Shown piece by piece: positions 38,823 to 47,610 of a stretch of 64,000 nucleotides of DNA (positions are counted from its first letter, which is position 1; the number at the start of each line of letters is the position of its first letter). The notes under the pieces are model-generated. The model saw only the letters and a list, made by a program, of their open reading frames with translations. It made no database searches and was not told the DNA's origin. Location: positions 1 to 64,000 of the forward strand of contig CAJNDT010005334.1 in the NCBI GenBank assembly GCA_905221615.1. The letters run 5' to 3'. Source of the stretch: Symbiodinium sp. CCMP2592. Its lineage: Eukaryota; Sar; Dinophyceae; Suessiales; Symbiodiniaceae. Both the position numbers and the translations under genes were made by a program.

Positions 38823-39240
38823 CTGATGGCAGAAAGAGGCTTCCGCTGAAAGCGGGGTTGTTTTGGGCACGGGGAGTGACTTACTAAGCTGAAAAGGCTG
38901 CGGAAAGAAAGCACTGCTTGAGAACCGACACGGTTTAAGAAGCTGACACAGCTGAAGAGACCTACCAGGCTCGCGTGACACACGACTGAAACACACTAGC
39001 GGCGATCTTTTGCCGCCATTCAAAGCATGCCGTCGGCCCGCCGCTGTGGGCGACGTTCCAAGTACCTCGGAGACGCCAGCCCTGTAGAGGCTGCCGAGCT
39101 GTCGGCGGCACGTACCAAAAAGAGGTGCACTGCACCAACAGGGGGCGACTCGCTGAGAGGCCAGCAGCTACGCGCTGCACTGAACGCCTAACGGCGGCCG
39201 CCCCTGACGCCGCGGTTTCTGGGTCGCTGACCCCGGCCCC
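38823..39240. other. Spacer between ORF A and ORF B
   Basis: No gene. It holds hairpins with ACA loops (38923-38935, 38941-38953, 38974-38984) next to NCT ones (39124, 39221). Confidence 0.6.
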
Positions 39241-39244
39241 CGCG

Positions 39245-40581
39245 CTAGCAGTTTTCGCATTCGTGATGATTGTGGGGGCTCCTGCCCACTGAGCAGTGCC
39301 GCCCACAAATCGCCATGCCCTGGGAGATGCAGCCCTGCTGCGCGCAAGGCATGCAACACATGAGGTCGCCACGCCTCTCTGGGTATTTCTCCCATCTCTC
39401 TGAGTCTGGGGTTGCCCAGTAGGGCCATTCGTGCACGTCTGTGACGTGCAGGTGCGGCGAGACCCTTTTGGCGTGCGCTACTAGCGCACGCAGGCCGGGG
39501 TACCTGCTGTCGGTCGCTGACCCAAGGTTACGCCAGTCATTATTTTGGGGGTCCTCCCCGGGCTGAAACTGCCAGCCTCGCTGGCGATTACGACGCTGCG
39601 GTCTGGACACGACCACAGTGTTCGCGTTCGGCGCGAACGGCACTGCCGTTGCGGCCTGGCTGCTAGCCAAGGACACCTCGGAGTCTCCCGAGTTCTGATC
39701 ACTGTCAGTGTCAATGACTTCAATGACGGGCTCCGCCGCTGGCGGGGCGACGCCGGCAGCTTCGGCGGAGGGCGGGCTGCCTGTTGTGGCCGAAACAGGC
39801 TTGGCAGGGGCGGCTGCTGGCGGCGGCAAGGGAGGGTCCGAGGCTGATGCCGACGCTGTCGGCAGAGCAGTGCTGGACGAGGCGGTAGGGTCAGTACTGC
39901 CGCTGGCAGTCTTGTGAGTCTTTTTCTTTTTCTTCTCCGAAGGGAGAATCTTGACCCAACCACCCTTGCCTTTGCCCTTACCCTCTGGGTGCCATTGGAA
40001 GCCGCTGGCTTCAACCTTAGCAGCCACGTGGCCCTCCAGGGCATCCACCCAATTGAGTCTCCACTGCACTGGAGCTTGGGTACGTTGTCTTCCTCCCCAC
40101 TGCGGGGCCAGTCAAAAAGGGCGGTATACGGCCAGCCAGGTGTGGCCGCTGGCCGCATAGGCACGTCGCGCTGCGACATAGTATACCGGTGCATCGGATA
40201 GGCACTGCCTGAAGTGTCCGGTTGTTCCCCCTGCATCTGCGCAAAAGGGTAGAAGGGGGGCCAAACTTTGGATTCCCCTTCCCCTGCTCGATTGAGGGCT
40301 TCGTGGTCGTCGCTGACGACCGCGGGGTCTACCCGCATGGCGCAACTGAGGGCCCAAAGGAGATAACTTATCTCCTGTTGTGCCATTTCTTCACGCATGG
40401 CCTGCTCTAGCACGAATATTGGATTGCACTGCAAAAACCGGAGGCAGGAGCGACACTGTCGCACGCGTTGCAGGCATTGTGGCGCTGCCAACTTATTTTC
40501 CTGACCGTCCCTCCTAGGGTACGGCGCCTCTGGCGACTCAGCCGCATAAATGCGTGCTGCTTGGTCAACCATAACTGGCAC
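39245..40581 (-). CDS. ORF A: 5'-most protein of the retroelement, frameshifted
   Basis: Two overlapping frames make one likely polypeptide. The first (start 40581, MPVMVDQAARIYAAESPEAP) has an N-terminal Cys cluster (CLQRVRQCRSCLRFLQC) and PFYPFAQMQGEQPD. Near 40050-40069 the better frame switches to MQWRLNWVDALEGHVAAKVE..., with a GKGKGKGGW basic run, a Pro/Ala/Ser linker, an acidic patch (IEVIDTDSDQNSGDSEVSLA) and a C-terminal Cys/His cluster (CCMPCAQQGCISQGMAICGRH). Composition fits an RNA-binding structural protein. Several NCT hairpins (40144, 40165, 39998) lie near the frame switch. Confidence 0.5.
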
Positions 40582-40656
40582 TGACAGTTATATCAAAGGG
40601 AGTGGGAGGTCGTCGCTGACGACCCCCACTGCTGCGGAGCACTACAAGCTACTCTA

Positions 40657-40822
40657 ATAAAAACTTTTTGGATCACAGATCCAACTTCAAGCCGAAAGCT
40701 GCACGGCAAAGCTTGTCTAGTGTCACTCACACACAAGTGAAAACACTGTTTTCCTTTTTCGACAAACTTTGTCTACACTTTCGGCGGAAAATAAAACCCA
40801 TTCACGCACGCATGATGGATGC
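40657..40822. repeat. Right copy of the 166-bp direct repeat
   Basis: Identical to 10266-10431. Host-type coding sequence (40769-41413) begins in it or crosses it. Confidence 0.95.
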
Positions 40823-41413
40823 AGAGTCATGCACAGCCTGCAAGTCAACACTGTAAGACTGATCGACGAGCCGATGGCGGGCTGGATGTGCATCAGGTGC
40901 TTGAAGACCAAAACATTCCGGAGAAAACGCATATGTCATCACTGTCATCAATGCGACCCAACTGCTGGGAGAGGCATGCATCACAAAAAGATGCTGCCAC
41001 AGCAACGCTTGCGCAGGAAGACTAACTTGAAGGCCCGCCTGGAATCCAAGCCCTCAGCGTCTTCACAGCCGTCACCTGAAGCAGAAGAGCTGGCCAGGTG
41101 CTTGGAAATGGAATTTTGCACGCTCCGGACTGTCAGTGGCTATGCAGTCAGCCATGGCATCTTGGGACAAGCACACCAGATCGTCAAATCACTGGACGGA
41201 GAAGGCACGAGTCTCCCGACTGCCAGTGCGGAGATGGTGCAGGCACTACTGTTCACAGCCATGGGACTCAGCACGCACTATGTCGATGATGAGCAAGACT
41301 TCAGGAGAAAGATGAACAAGGTGAAGAATCTGCATCAGTCTGCAGTGACTAAGCGTGAGTGTTTCTGGTTCAGCCGTATAGCGGCCTGCAAAAGCTCCTG
41401 CCTCTTGAAGTGA
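40769..41413 (+). CDS. Zinc-binding-like protein, 214 aa
   Basis: The frame starts inside the 166-bp repeat (MSTLSAENKTHSRTHDGCRV); the first ~18 residues may not belong. It has a Cys-rich module WMCIRCLKTKTFRRKRICHH then CHQCDPTAGRGMH with a CX2C...CX2HX2C-like spacing. A Lys/Arg-rich stretch and a helical C-terminus follow (EAEELARCLEMEFCTLRT, AEMVQALLFTAMGLSTHYVD). Function unknown. The 30-kb block may have split or displaced its true 5' exon. Confidence 0.5.
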   Translation: MSTLSAENKTHSRTHDGCRVMHSLQVNTVRLIDEPMAGWMCIRCLKTKTFRRKRICHHCHQCDPTAGRGMHHKKMLPQQRLRRKTNLKARLESKPSASSQPSPEAEELARCLEMEFCTLRTVSGYAVSHGILGQAHQIVKSLDGEGTSLPTASAEMVQALLFTAMGLSTHYVDDEQDFRRKMNKVKNLHQSAVTKRECFWFSRIAACKSSCLLK

Positions 41414-41693
41414 AGCTGCAGGGCTCCTCGTGCATGCCTTAAGCACATCGAATCGAATCTTTCTTTTCTGGGGCCCAGCAAAGCAAAACACGAGGAGCAG
41501 CATGCCTTACTTCCCTGTGCAGGGTCAGTGCTGTTTCCGAGGCTAAAGCCGGAGGAAGCATAGTAGGATTGTCTTGCTGCAGCGGGGTTGCAGAAAAAGG
41601 GTTGAGCCAAGAGGGGCCTAGAGCAATGAGTTCCCTTTAATGTGCACTTCGAGGAGCAGTCATCAGCGCGGGTAAAGCCACAAGTCTTCAAAG

Positions 41694-42260
41694 CCATGAC
41701 TCCTTCGAGAATAACAATTCGCAACCGGTTGCGACTTGTAATTTGCCAATGAAATAGAACCATCCTTGTGGGCAATGCAATAGGTCGTTAAAAAGCTACG
41801 ACTCCTTCGAGAATAACAATTCGCAACCGGTTGCGACTTGTAATTTGCCAATGAAATAGAACCATCCTTGTGGGCAATGCAATAGGTCGTTAAATAGCCA
41901 TGACTCCTTCGAGAATAACAATTCGCAACCGGTTGCGACTTGTAATTTGCCAATGAAATAGAACCATCCTAGGGAAGGCGCTGAAAAAGCAGCCTCCAAG
42001 GGCGCTGAACAAGCAGCCCAACAGGTGTCATGCCGATCTAGACACTGCTTATTTGTGGGTGTTGGCAATAGGTCGTTAAATAGCCATGACTCCTTCGAGA
42101 ATAACAATTCGCAACCGGTTGCGACTTGTAATTTGCCAATGAAATAGAACCATCCTAGGGAAGGCGCTGAAAAAGCAGCCTCCAAGGGCGCTGAACAAGC
42201 AGCCCAACAGGTGTCATGCCGATCTAGACACTGCTTATTTGTGGGTGTTGTAAGGCCTGT
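41694..42260 (+). repeat. Tandem array, ~102-bp then ~186-bp units
   Basis: Four copies of a unit starting near ATGACTCCTTCGAGAATAAC (41697, about 41799, 41900, 42086) with CAACCGGTTGCGACTTGTAA inside. The last two units are longer because an 18-mer pair plus GGTGTCATGCCGATCTAGAC is included. Confidence 0.95.
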
Positions 42261-42760
42261 GTCTGAAAGCTCCCGGCCTTCGCAAGAGCAAGCAGCGGCC
42301 GAGAGCCCGAGCCCGAGCCGGGAAGCCCAGGTGATTCCACCACCAACAGGCATATGCATGCTTTCCTGTTAGCTCCGAGGGCTTTTCTTTTAGTTCCGAG
42401 GTGGCTCAGATGACTTCGAACAGAACAAGGATGGCTGTGGAGATGCAACGATCGATGCCTGCCTTTCTTTTATCACACGAGAGCAAGAAGGCCTTTGTGT
42501 GCAATTGATCCGTGCAAATGATTTTGTTGATGGGCCGCATGTTGTGGTTCAGTGTGCTGGAAGCTCGTGCACGCGTGACATGAGGCCAGAAATAGCCTAA
42601 CAGCACCGGCACCAGCTTAGCAGCAAGAGCCCCAGCAACAGCACCGGCACCAGCCTAGCAGCAAGAGCACCAGCAACAGCACCGGCACCAGCCAGAGCGC
42701 TTGCAGCAGCACCAGCACCAGCACCAGCACTATAGCACCAGCACCAGTACTTAAGGATGC
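42187..42760 (+). repeat. Dispersed ~570-bp block, related to 47029-47610 and 46225-46410
   Basis: Begins at an 18-mer and continues GGTGTCATGCCGATCTAGAC, CTCCCGGCCTTCGCAAGAGC, ATCACACG...AAGAAGGCCTTTGTGTGCAA, ending in AGCACCGGCACCAGC repeats. The 47029 copy is nearly collinear; 46225-46410 is a central piece only. Confidence 0.9.
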
Positions 42761-42850
42761 CGGGCCAGAAGTGCCGCATGGACAACCATGGCTGGTGCAA
42801 AGTGTTTTTTTTTGGGCGGCCCTATGCAAAGCAGACACAAGTCAGCGTAC

Positions 42851-44371
42851 TCACTGTGAGTAAGAGAAGAAAGCGCTAGACCTGAGGAGCTTCTTGCACG
42901 TTGGCAGCCCCACTAACTGAGACCAAGCCGGACGGTTAACAGCCAGCCTGTGAAGCAAAAGGAAGGCAAAAGGAAAACTAGGGGCTAGGGAGGTCATGGC
43001 ATGTGGAGTATGCGAGAGCCAGTGCCATGCTAGCTCGGCACACTGCTCGGCCCAGTGCAGTCTACGACGTCCCGGCCGTATGCCTGCCTGTACTGTACCC
43101 CCTCTATATACAAACGCCTTCGTAAAAACACAGTTTCGCTCCAGGTTGCTCGGAGTTGCTCTCAAAACATGACCAAACAACTTTAGTTGTGCCCTGTGAA
43201 TGTGGTGGGTGAGTGGGGGCTGGTCGGCAAGGGCTCGGACTCCTTCGTTTCGGATGGTCTGTGCGTGGGGGTTGTCTGTGAGGACCTTGGTGTAGTAGGT
43301 GGCTTTGATCCTTTGGATCTTGCGGAGTGACTGTGAGTGGAAGGCCTCAATCCTGTGGAGGTCTGCTGTGGTGAGCGCAGCGGACTCCATGCCGTAAGCA
43401 ATCATGGGGATGAAGACCGCGTTGTAGATGCGCAGCTTCCACGCTACGCTCAAGCCTGTGTGTCTCCAAAAGGCGTGCAGGGTGTTGAAGTGCTTCCGCG
43501 CTTTCCCCAATCTTGCGGTGATGTCCGCCTTGCTAGACGAGTCCTGGCTGAGGACAACGCCGAGGTACTTGGCCTGTGTGACTTCCTTCATTGGTTCACC
43601 TGTGAGGAAGTGTATGTGGTTGACGGCCAGCTGTGAGCGCAGCAATTCGCACTTTTTAAGATTCAACGAAAGGTTGCTGTGAGCAGCAACTTCCTGAATC
43701 TTGTGCAGAATCTGCTGGCCCCTTTCCGCAGTACCTGTGAAGACGGCCATGTCGTCTGCGTAAGCGAGGTCGTAGAATGGTTGGTTCTGGCTGAAAAGCC
43801 ACGGAAGCATCTGGCCGTGCTGCTGCAGCTCCGCGTCGACATCGGCCATGATCATGCTGTGAACCACCAGGAAGAGATAGGGAGAAAGCGGACAGCCTTG
43901 GCGAATGCCCGAGCTTGCAAGAGACTGCTGGCTCTGTTGTCCTGCTGCCTTGACTGTGAAGGAGGGGTTGTTGTAAATCGAGCCAATCAGATTGACAAAC
44001 AACGGCGTCACCCCGTGGCGTTCGAGTGCCACCGTGACTGCCTGCGGGTGAACTTTGTCAAATGCCTGGCTCCAGTCAAGAAGCTGCACGTACAGGGTTG
44101 AGCCGCAGCGTTCAGCTCGCTCCAACAGCCTCCTTGCCACATGAATCGCCTGTGAGGTCGATCTGGTGGCTCTAAACCCATACTGTGTGGGTCGCAGCTT
44201 GTGGTCTATCGCCTGCTCCAGGCGTTTCTGGAGGAGTCTGGCGAAGAGCTTGTAAGAGGTGCTGAGGAGGGCGATGGGGCGGTAATTGTTGGGGTCCGCC
44301 ATAGTGCCGCGCTTGTGAATCTCAGCCACGACTGCTGTTGACCATTCTTCCGGTACCAGACCTGTGAGCAA
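42851..44371 (-). CDS. LINE reverse transcriptase, 506 aa
   Basis: Non-LTR RT with the expected blocks in order: LVPEEWSTAVVAEIHKRG, NNYRPIALLSTSYKLFARLL, QYGFRATRSTSQAIHVARRL, motif A LLDWSQAFDKVHP, motif B SGIRQGCPLSPYLF, motif C LAYADDMAVF, then NLSLNLKKCELL and the thumb (AKYLGVVLSQDSS). The C-terminus (LKLFGHVLRATPSNLERNCV) is typical of the family. No zinc finger or protease follows; the stop is at 42851. It is joined in another frame to 44322-45467, so a frameshift near 44350 breaks the element. CTGTGAR words are strikingly frequent in it. Confidence 0.9.
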   Translation of the reverse strand: MLTGLVPEEWSTAVVAEIHKRGTMADPNNYRPIALLSTSYKLFARLLQKRLEQAIDHKLRPTQYGFRATRSTSQAIHVARRLLERAERCGSTLYVQLLDWSQAFDKVHPQAVTVALERHGVTPLFVNLIGSIYNNPSFTVKAAGQQSQQSLASSGIRQGCPLSPYLFLVVHSMIMADVDAELQQHGQMLPWLFSQNQPFYDLAYADDMAVFTGTAERGQQILHKIQEVAAHSNLSLNLKKCELLRSQLAVNHIHFLTGEPMKEVTQAKYLGVVLSQDSSSKADITARLGKARKHFNTLHAFWRHTGLSVAWKLRIYNAVFIPMIAYGMESAALTTADLHRIEAFHSQSLRKIQRIKATYYTKVLTDNPHAQTIRNEGVRALADQPPLTHHIHRAQLKLFGHVLRATPSNLERNCVFTKAFVYRGGTVQAGIRPGRRRLHWAEQCAELAWHWLSHTPHAMTSLAPSFPFAFLLLHRLAVNRPAWSQLVGLPTCKKLLRSSAFFSYSQ

Positions 44372-45467
44372 TGCGTCGTTGAAGAGGTCCAGTAGCGGTT
44401 GCCGATTGTGGTGTGAGCCACTTTAAAGCCTCTGCAGGAATTTGGTCCGGGCCTGGGGCTTTGTGTGAAGCCATGCCTTTGAGGGTGGCGTTGAGCTCCT
44501 CCATCGTGATGGGTTCCATGTTGACTGGACTTGCGTCCGTCAGTTGGTGGGTGGGTCCTGTGTAGTCTGTGGGTGGTGGGGCCCACTGAACTTCCGACAA
44601 GTGTTTGGCAAAGGTGTCGGCCTGCTTGCTGTAGCTGGTAGGCTTGCCGTTGGAGTCGTGTAGAGTGACCGTACGGGGCCTGTAATCCGAGCGGATGCGC
44701 TTGATCCAACGCCACTTGTCCCGAGCGTCCATGGTCTCTTCGCTCTCCTGAAGGCGATCCTTGAGCCATTGCTGCTTGTCCTTGCGGGCCTGTGAGCGGA
44801 TGGTCTTGTGCAGTGCGCGCTCAGTGTCCAGATCCTGGCTCTGGCGAGCGGCAGTTCGTTGTTCTATGAGCTCCCACGTCTGCTGGCTAGTCCAAGGGTG
44901 CTTGGGTTTGCTGTCCTGTGTGGGGATATGCTTCTCCATGGACTGCAAAATGGAATCCTTGATCGATTGCCATTGCTGGTCCAGCCTCTGCTGGTCGGTG
45001 TTCGACTGTGAAGGCTGGGGGGGGACGTCCTCCGCTTCGGCCTCGGGTGGGGCAAGCTCCTCGAAGGCTGGCTTATGCTGGAGGGTTTCTGTGAAGTGTG
45101 CGTTGAAAGAAAGAATGGACTGTGCGTCGGGGCGTCTGGTCGGCTTGGGGGTGGGTGCTGCTCTCTTGTGGCAGGCTGTGTGTAAGGAGAGCGTGACTCT
45201 GGTGAGGAAGTGATTGCTGTTGAGGGCGGCGTTCGGGAGGGTGTGCACATCGGTGACCATATTCTTCCAGGCGAACTTAGTGATGACGTGGTCCAGCTGG
45301 ACCAGGTCACCATTCGGGCACTGGTGCGTCATCCGGTGTGTTTCGGCTTTGTCCATCCACGTCTGTGGGAAACACAGGTCGTGACTGACCGACATCTCGA
45401 ACAGCTGCGCGTGATTGGACAAAGAATCATCCTCGCCAGCCTGTGAGGCTAAGGTCTCGTCGGCCAC
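44322..45467 (-). CDS. 5' part of the same LINE: truncated endonuclease plus linker
   Basis: Starts within an EEP endonuclease: only the C-terminal motifs remain (LVQLDHVITKFAWK; LNSNHFLTRVTLSL, the SDH-type block). A ~150-aa charged linker follows (QQWQSIKDSILQSMEKHIPT, QQWLKDRLQESEETMDARDK), then the pre-RT region ITMEELNATLKGMASHKAPG PDQIPAEALKW. The N-terminal half of the endonuclease is missing, so the element is 5'-truncated, as is usual for LINE insertions. The end of this frame diverges by one register from the RT frame. Confidence 0.8.
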   Translation of the reverse strand: MADETLASQAGEDDSLSNHAQLFEMSVSHDLCFPQTWMDKAETHRMTHQCPNGDLVQLDHVITKFAWKNMVTDVHTLPNAALNSNHFLTRVTLSLHTACHKRAAPTPKPTRRPDAQSILSFNAHFTETLQHKPAFEELAPPEAEAEDVPPQPSQSNTDQQRLDQQWQSIKDSILQSMEKHIPTQDSKPKHPWTSQQTWELIEQRTAARQSQDLDTERALHKTIRSQARKDKQQWLKDRLQESEETMDARDKWRWIKRIRSDYRPRTVTLHDSNGKPTSYSKQADTFAKHLSEVQWAPPPTDYTGPTHQLTDASPVNMEPITMEELNATLKGMASHKAPGPDQIPAEALKWLTPQSATATGPLQRRIAHRSGTGRMVNSSRG

Positions 45468-45728
45468 GTTCGCTCCAAAATGGGCGTGGGGCCCGACACT
45501 GCCGCGATTGGCCGAAAGTTCGGCGCAAAGTGTACGTGGGGAAACCCGAGGCTATTCATTCCTTCTCCATTCGGGAGTCCCTTCTACTACTGGGTGCATG
45601 ATGATCGCCACTCGCGGGACGTCGGCCATCGTCGTCCTTGCCTCTGTCTGTGTGCGGGTGTGCTTGTGTCTGTGGTTTTTTGTTCTTGCATGTCTGTGCT
45701 TTTTTGAATGGGGCTGCTGCCAGGTAAG

Positions 45729-46183
45729 ATGGAGCTGTTCGTCGGCGACTTGCCCGAAGACGTGACTGAAGCGGACATAGAAGACGTGCTTCCCTCGGCT
45801 GTCCTCGGGTTAAGCACGTGGATGCATGCAGGGAATAAGAGCCTTAATTGCTCAGGTCTTCTCCAGCTATGGCCATCTACTCGCCATCGACCTCAAGCCC
45901 ACAACGTCAAAGCTGGGGGATCGCCTCGCTTTCGTGGCATACGAAAGCTCACAGGAGGCGGGCTAGAGCAGAGATGGGGCTGGGCTGGCTGAAGTTCTGA
46001 GATTGTGAGCGTCTGATTGCAGTGATGCAATGCGGAGCTTGTGCTCTCAGGCAAAAAGTGCAATGAAGGCGCTGAACAACGTGTATTCGTTCAACTCAGG
46101 CGGGGGCGAGAACCTGAAGCGGCATGTGAGGTTTAGGCGGACGCCGTGCAGGTCAGAAGCCGATAATAGTGCAACCTAGACAA
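45729..46183 (+). CDS. RRM RNA-binding protein, three exons
   Basis: Exon 1 (45729-45785) encodes MELFVGDLPEDVTEADIED with RNP2 LFVGDL. A 70-bp GT-AG intron (45786-45855) leads in phase to exon 2 (45856 to about 45960), VFSSYGHLLAIDLKPTTSKL then GDRLAFVAYESSQEA, which contains an RNP1-like DRLAFVAY. Exon 3 (about 46024-46183) continues with AMRSLCSQAKSAMKALNNVY and KRHVRFRRTPCRSEADNSAT, matching the last helix and strand of an RRM. The second intron boundary does not resolve cleanly in phase, so this may be a decayed copy or use an unusual site. An upstream frame from 45480 (MGVGPDTAAIGRKFGAKC) could be an earlier exon. The family binds single-stranded RNA. Confidence 0.65.
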
Positions 46184-46460
46184 CGAACTCGGCGAGAAAT
46201 TCGAAAGATGGGAAAGTGGCTGCGGAGATGGAAACGATCGAAGATGAGGCCTGCCTTGCTTTTATCACACGTTTGCAAGAAGGCCTTTGTGTGCAATTGA
46301 TCCGTGCAAATGATTTTGTTGATGCTGTTCAATGGGCCACATGTTGTGGTTCAGTGTGCTTGAAGCTCGTGCACCATTGCTACCAACAGCACCGGCACCA
46401 GCCTAGCAGCAAGAGCCCAGCATACACAACAACACAGCAGCACACTAGGCGGCACACACC

Positions 46461-46712
46461 ATGGACACGGAGCGCGAAATTTTGGCCCGCCTCCTGTGGA
46501 CCGTCGCCCTCCGGACGAGGAGGGAGCGCTTCTGCGCGGAGTCATTTGATTATGCCCAGGAGAAGGAAAAGATGAAGCATGCCTTCAGCATAGCGAGGGG
46601 CCACCTTTCCGAAATCTTGGAGCTGGTCGAACTAGAGGATGCTCGCTGGGAATGGGAGAGGACCATGCTGAAGGACAATCCTTATGACGACAAGAAGAAG
46701 GAAATGGTGTGA
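46461..46712 (+). CDS. Small helical protein, 83 aa
   Basis: ATG in a good context (ACCATGG). Reads MDTEREILARLLWTVALRTR then ESFDYAQEKEKMKHAFSIAR and LEDARWEWERTMLKDNPYDD, ending KKKEMV. Almost entirely amphipathic helix with heptad spacing. Flanked by dispersed repeats on both sides. Unknown function; could be a first exon. Confidence 0.45.
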   Translation: MDTEREILARLLWTVALRTRRERFCAESFDYAQEKEKMKHAFSIARGHLSEILELVELEDARWEWERTMLKDNPYDDKKKEMV

Positions 46713-46771
46713 AGCGCAATGCGAAGGGCGACGCTGCGGACAGGGACCAGGCCGCAAGCAGCAGCGGAGGT

Positions 46772-47046
46772 CGGAGCAGATGAGGAGGCTACGTGCGACT
46801 GCTGTGATCCGCTGGGGCGCAACGAGTTTACAATCTTGCCTGAACTGGCTGGGTATAATCGCACATGAGGTGTGGAGTCCTCTTGATTCACTCGATTCAG
46901 CCAAGGGGTGGAAAATGCGAGTGCTTTTGCCGGGGGTTGCTTTTGGTTTGGTTCAGGGCACCTTAACCCTTTCGGCCCCGATGCAGGCTGCCCGCTATAA
47001 GAAAGGCGCTGAGAAAGCAGCCTCCAAGGGCGCTGAACAAGCAGCC
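46772..47046 (+). repeat. Second copy of the 7651-7918 repeat
   Basis: Collinear with 7651-7918 up to an 18-mer pair (47005/47029), then continues into the 47029-47610 block. Confidence 0.85.
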
Positions 47047-47610
47047 CAACAGGTGTCATGCCGATCTAGACACTGCTTATTTCTGGGTGTTGTAAGGCTT
47101 GTGTCTCAAAGCTCCCGGCCTTCGCAAGAGCAAGCAGCGGCCGAGAGCCCGAGCCCGAGCCGGGAAGCCCAGGTGGTTCCACCACCAACAGGCATATGCT
47201 TGCTTTCCTGTTAGCTCCCAGGGCTTTTCTTTTAGTTCCGAGGTGGCTCAGATGACTTCGAACAGAACAAGGATGGCTGTGGAGATGCAACGATCGATGA
47301 GGCCTGCCTTGCTTTTATCACACGTTTGCAAGAAGGCCTTTGTGTGCAATCGATCCATGCAAATGATTTTGTTGATGCTGTTGAATGGGCCGCATGTTGT
47401 GGTTCAGTGTGCTGGAACCCCGCGCACGCGTCGACATGAGGCAAGAAATAGCCTAACAGCACCGGCACCAGCCTAGCAGCAAGAGCCCCAGCAACAGCAC
47501 CGGCACCAGCCTAGCAGCAAGAGCACCGGCCAGCAACAGCACCGGCACCAGCCACAGCGCTTGCAGCAGCACCAGCACCAGCACTATAGCACCAGCACCA
47601 GTAGTTAAGC
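47029..47610 (+). repeat. Second long copy of the 42187-42760 block
   Basis: Same order of landmarks as 42187-42760, ending in the CACCGGCACCAG / GCACTATAGCACCAG tract directly before the start codon of the coiled-coil gene. Confidence 0.9.

Larger units (their letters stand above)
34821..40630. repeat. NCT-loop mini-hairpins, right half (69 listed)
   Basis: Same family as 10550-14602. Starts with stems of 7 or more: 34821(7), 35559(7), 35689(8), 36479(7), 36864(7), 37571(7), 38045(8), 38078(7), 38716(7), 38752(8), 39471(9), 39848(7), 40305(7), 40358(8), 40608(7). Stem 6: 34966, 35376, 35878, 36456, 36793, 37068, 37341, 38224, 38816, 39636, 39896, 39998. About 40 more have stems of 4-5. At 40601-40630 the hairpin extends to 13 pairs with one bulge. 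Loops other than NCT are rarer: an 11-bp stem with loop CTC at 35240-35264, and TGT at 39432-39450. ACA loops occur at 37093, 38923, 38941 and 38974; the last three lie in a noncoding gap. Confidence 0.9.
10432..40656 (-). mobile_element. Tyrosine-recombinase retroelement, split by a 20-kb insert
   Basis: Outside the insert (14667-34626) this block has one compositional style: GC-rich, all frames on the - strand, dense NCT-loop hairpins from about 10550 to 40630. Reading the - strand from the right, the order is ORF A (40581-39245), ORF B with zinc fingers (38820-37519), tyrosine recombinase (37172-35226), Gag-like (35169-34621 joined to 14664-13903), methyltransferase-RT (13990-11528), RNase H (11582-10680). 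It combines RT/RNase H with a tyrosine recombinase, as DIRS/Ngaro-type elements do. The recombinase lies 5' of Gag-RT instead of last. The identical 166-bp flanks suggest recent arrival, although several ORFs carry frameshifts. Confidence 0.75.
41420..42850. other. Repeat field, no gene
   Basis: Contains the tandem array 41694-42180, 18-mer pairs (41977/42001, 42163/42187), the dispersed block 42187-42760 and a CAGCACCGGCACCAG-type tract (42600-42745). Confidence 0.6.

Noticed and set aside
46065-46080. 18-mer start GGCGCTGAACAA near 46068
   Set aside because: It is the KALNN codons of the RRM's last helix; unpaired and diverges after 13 bases.
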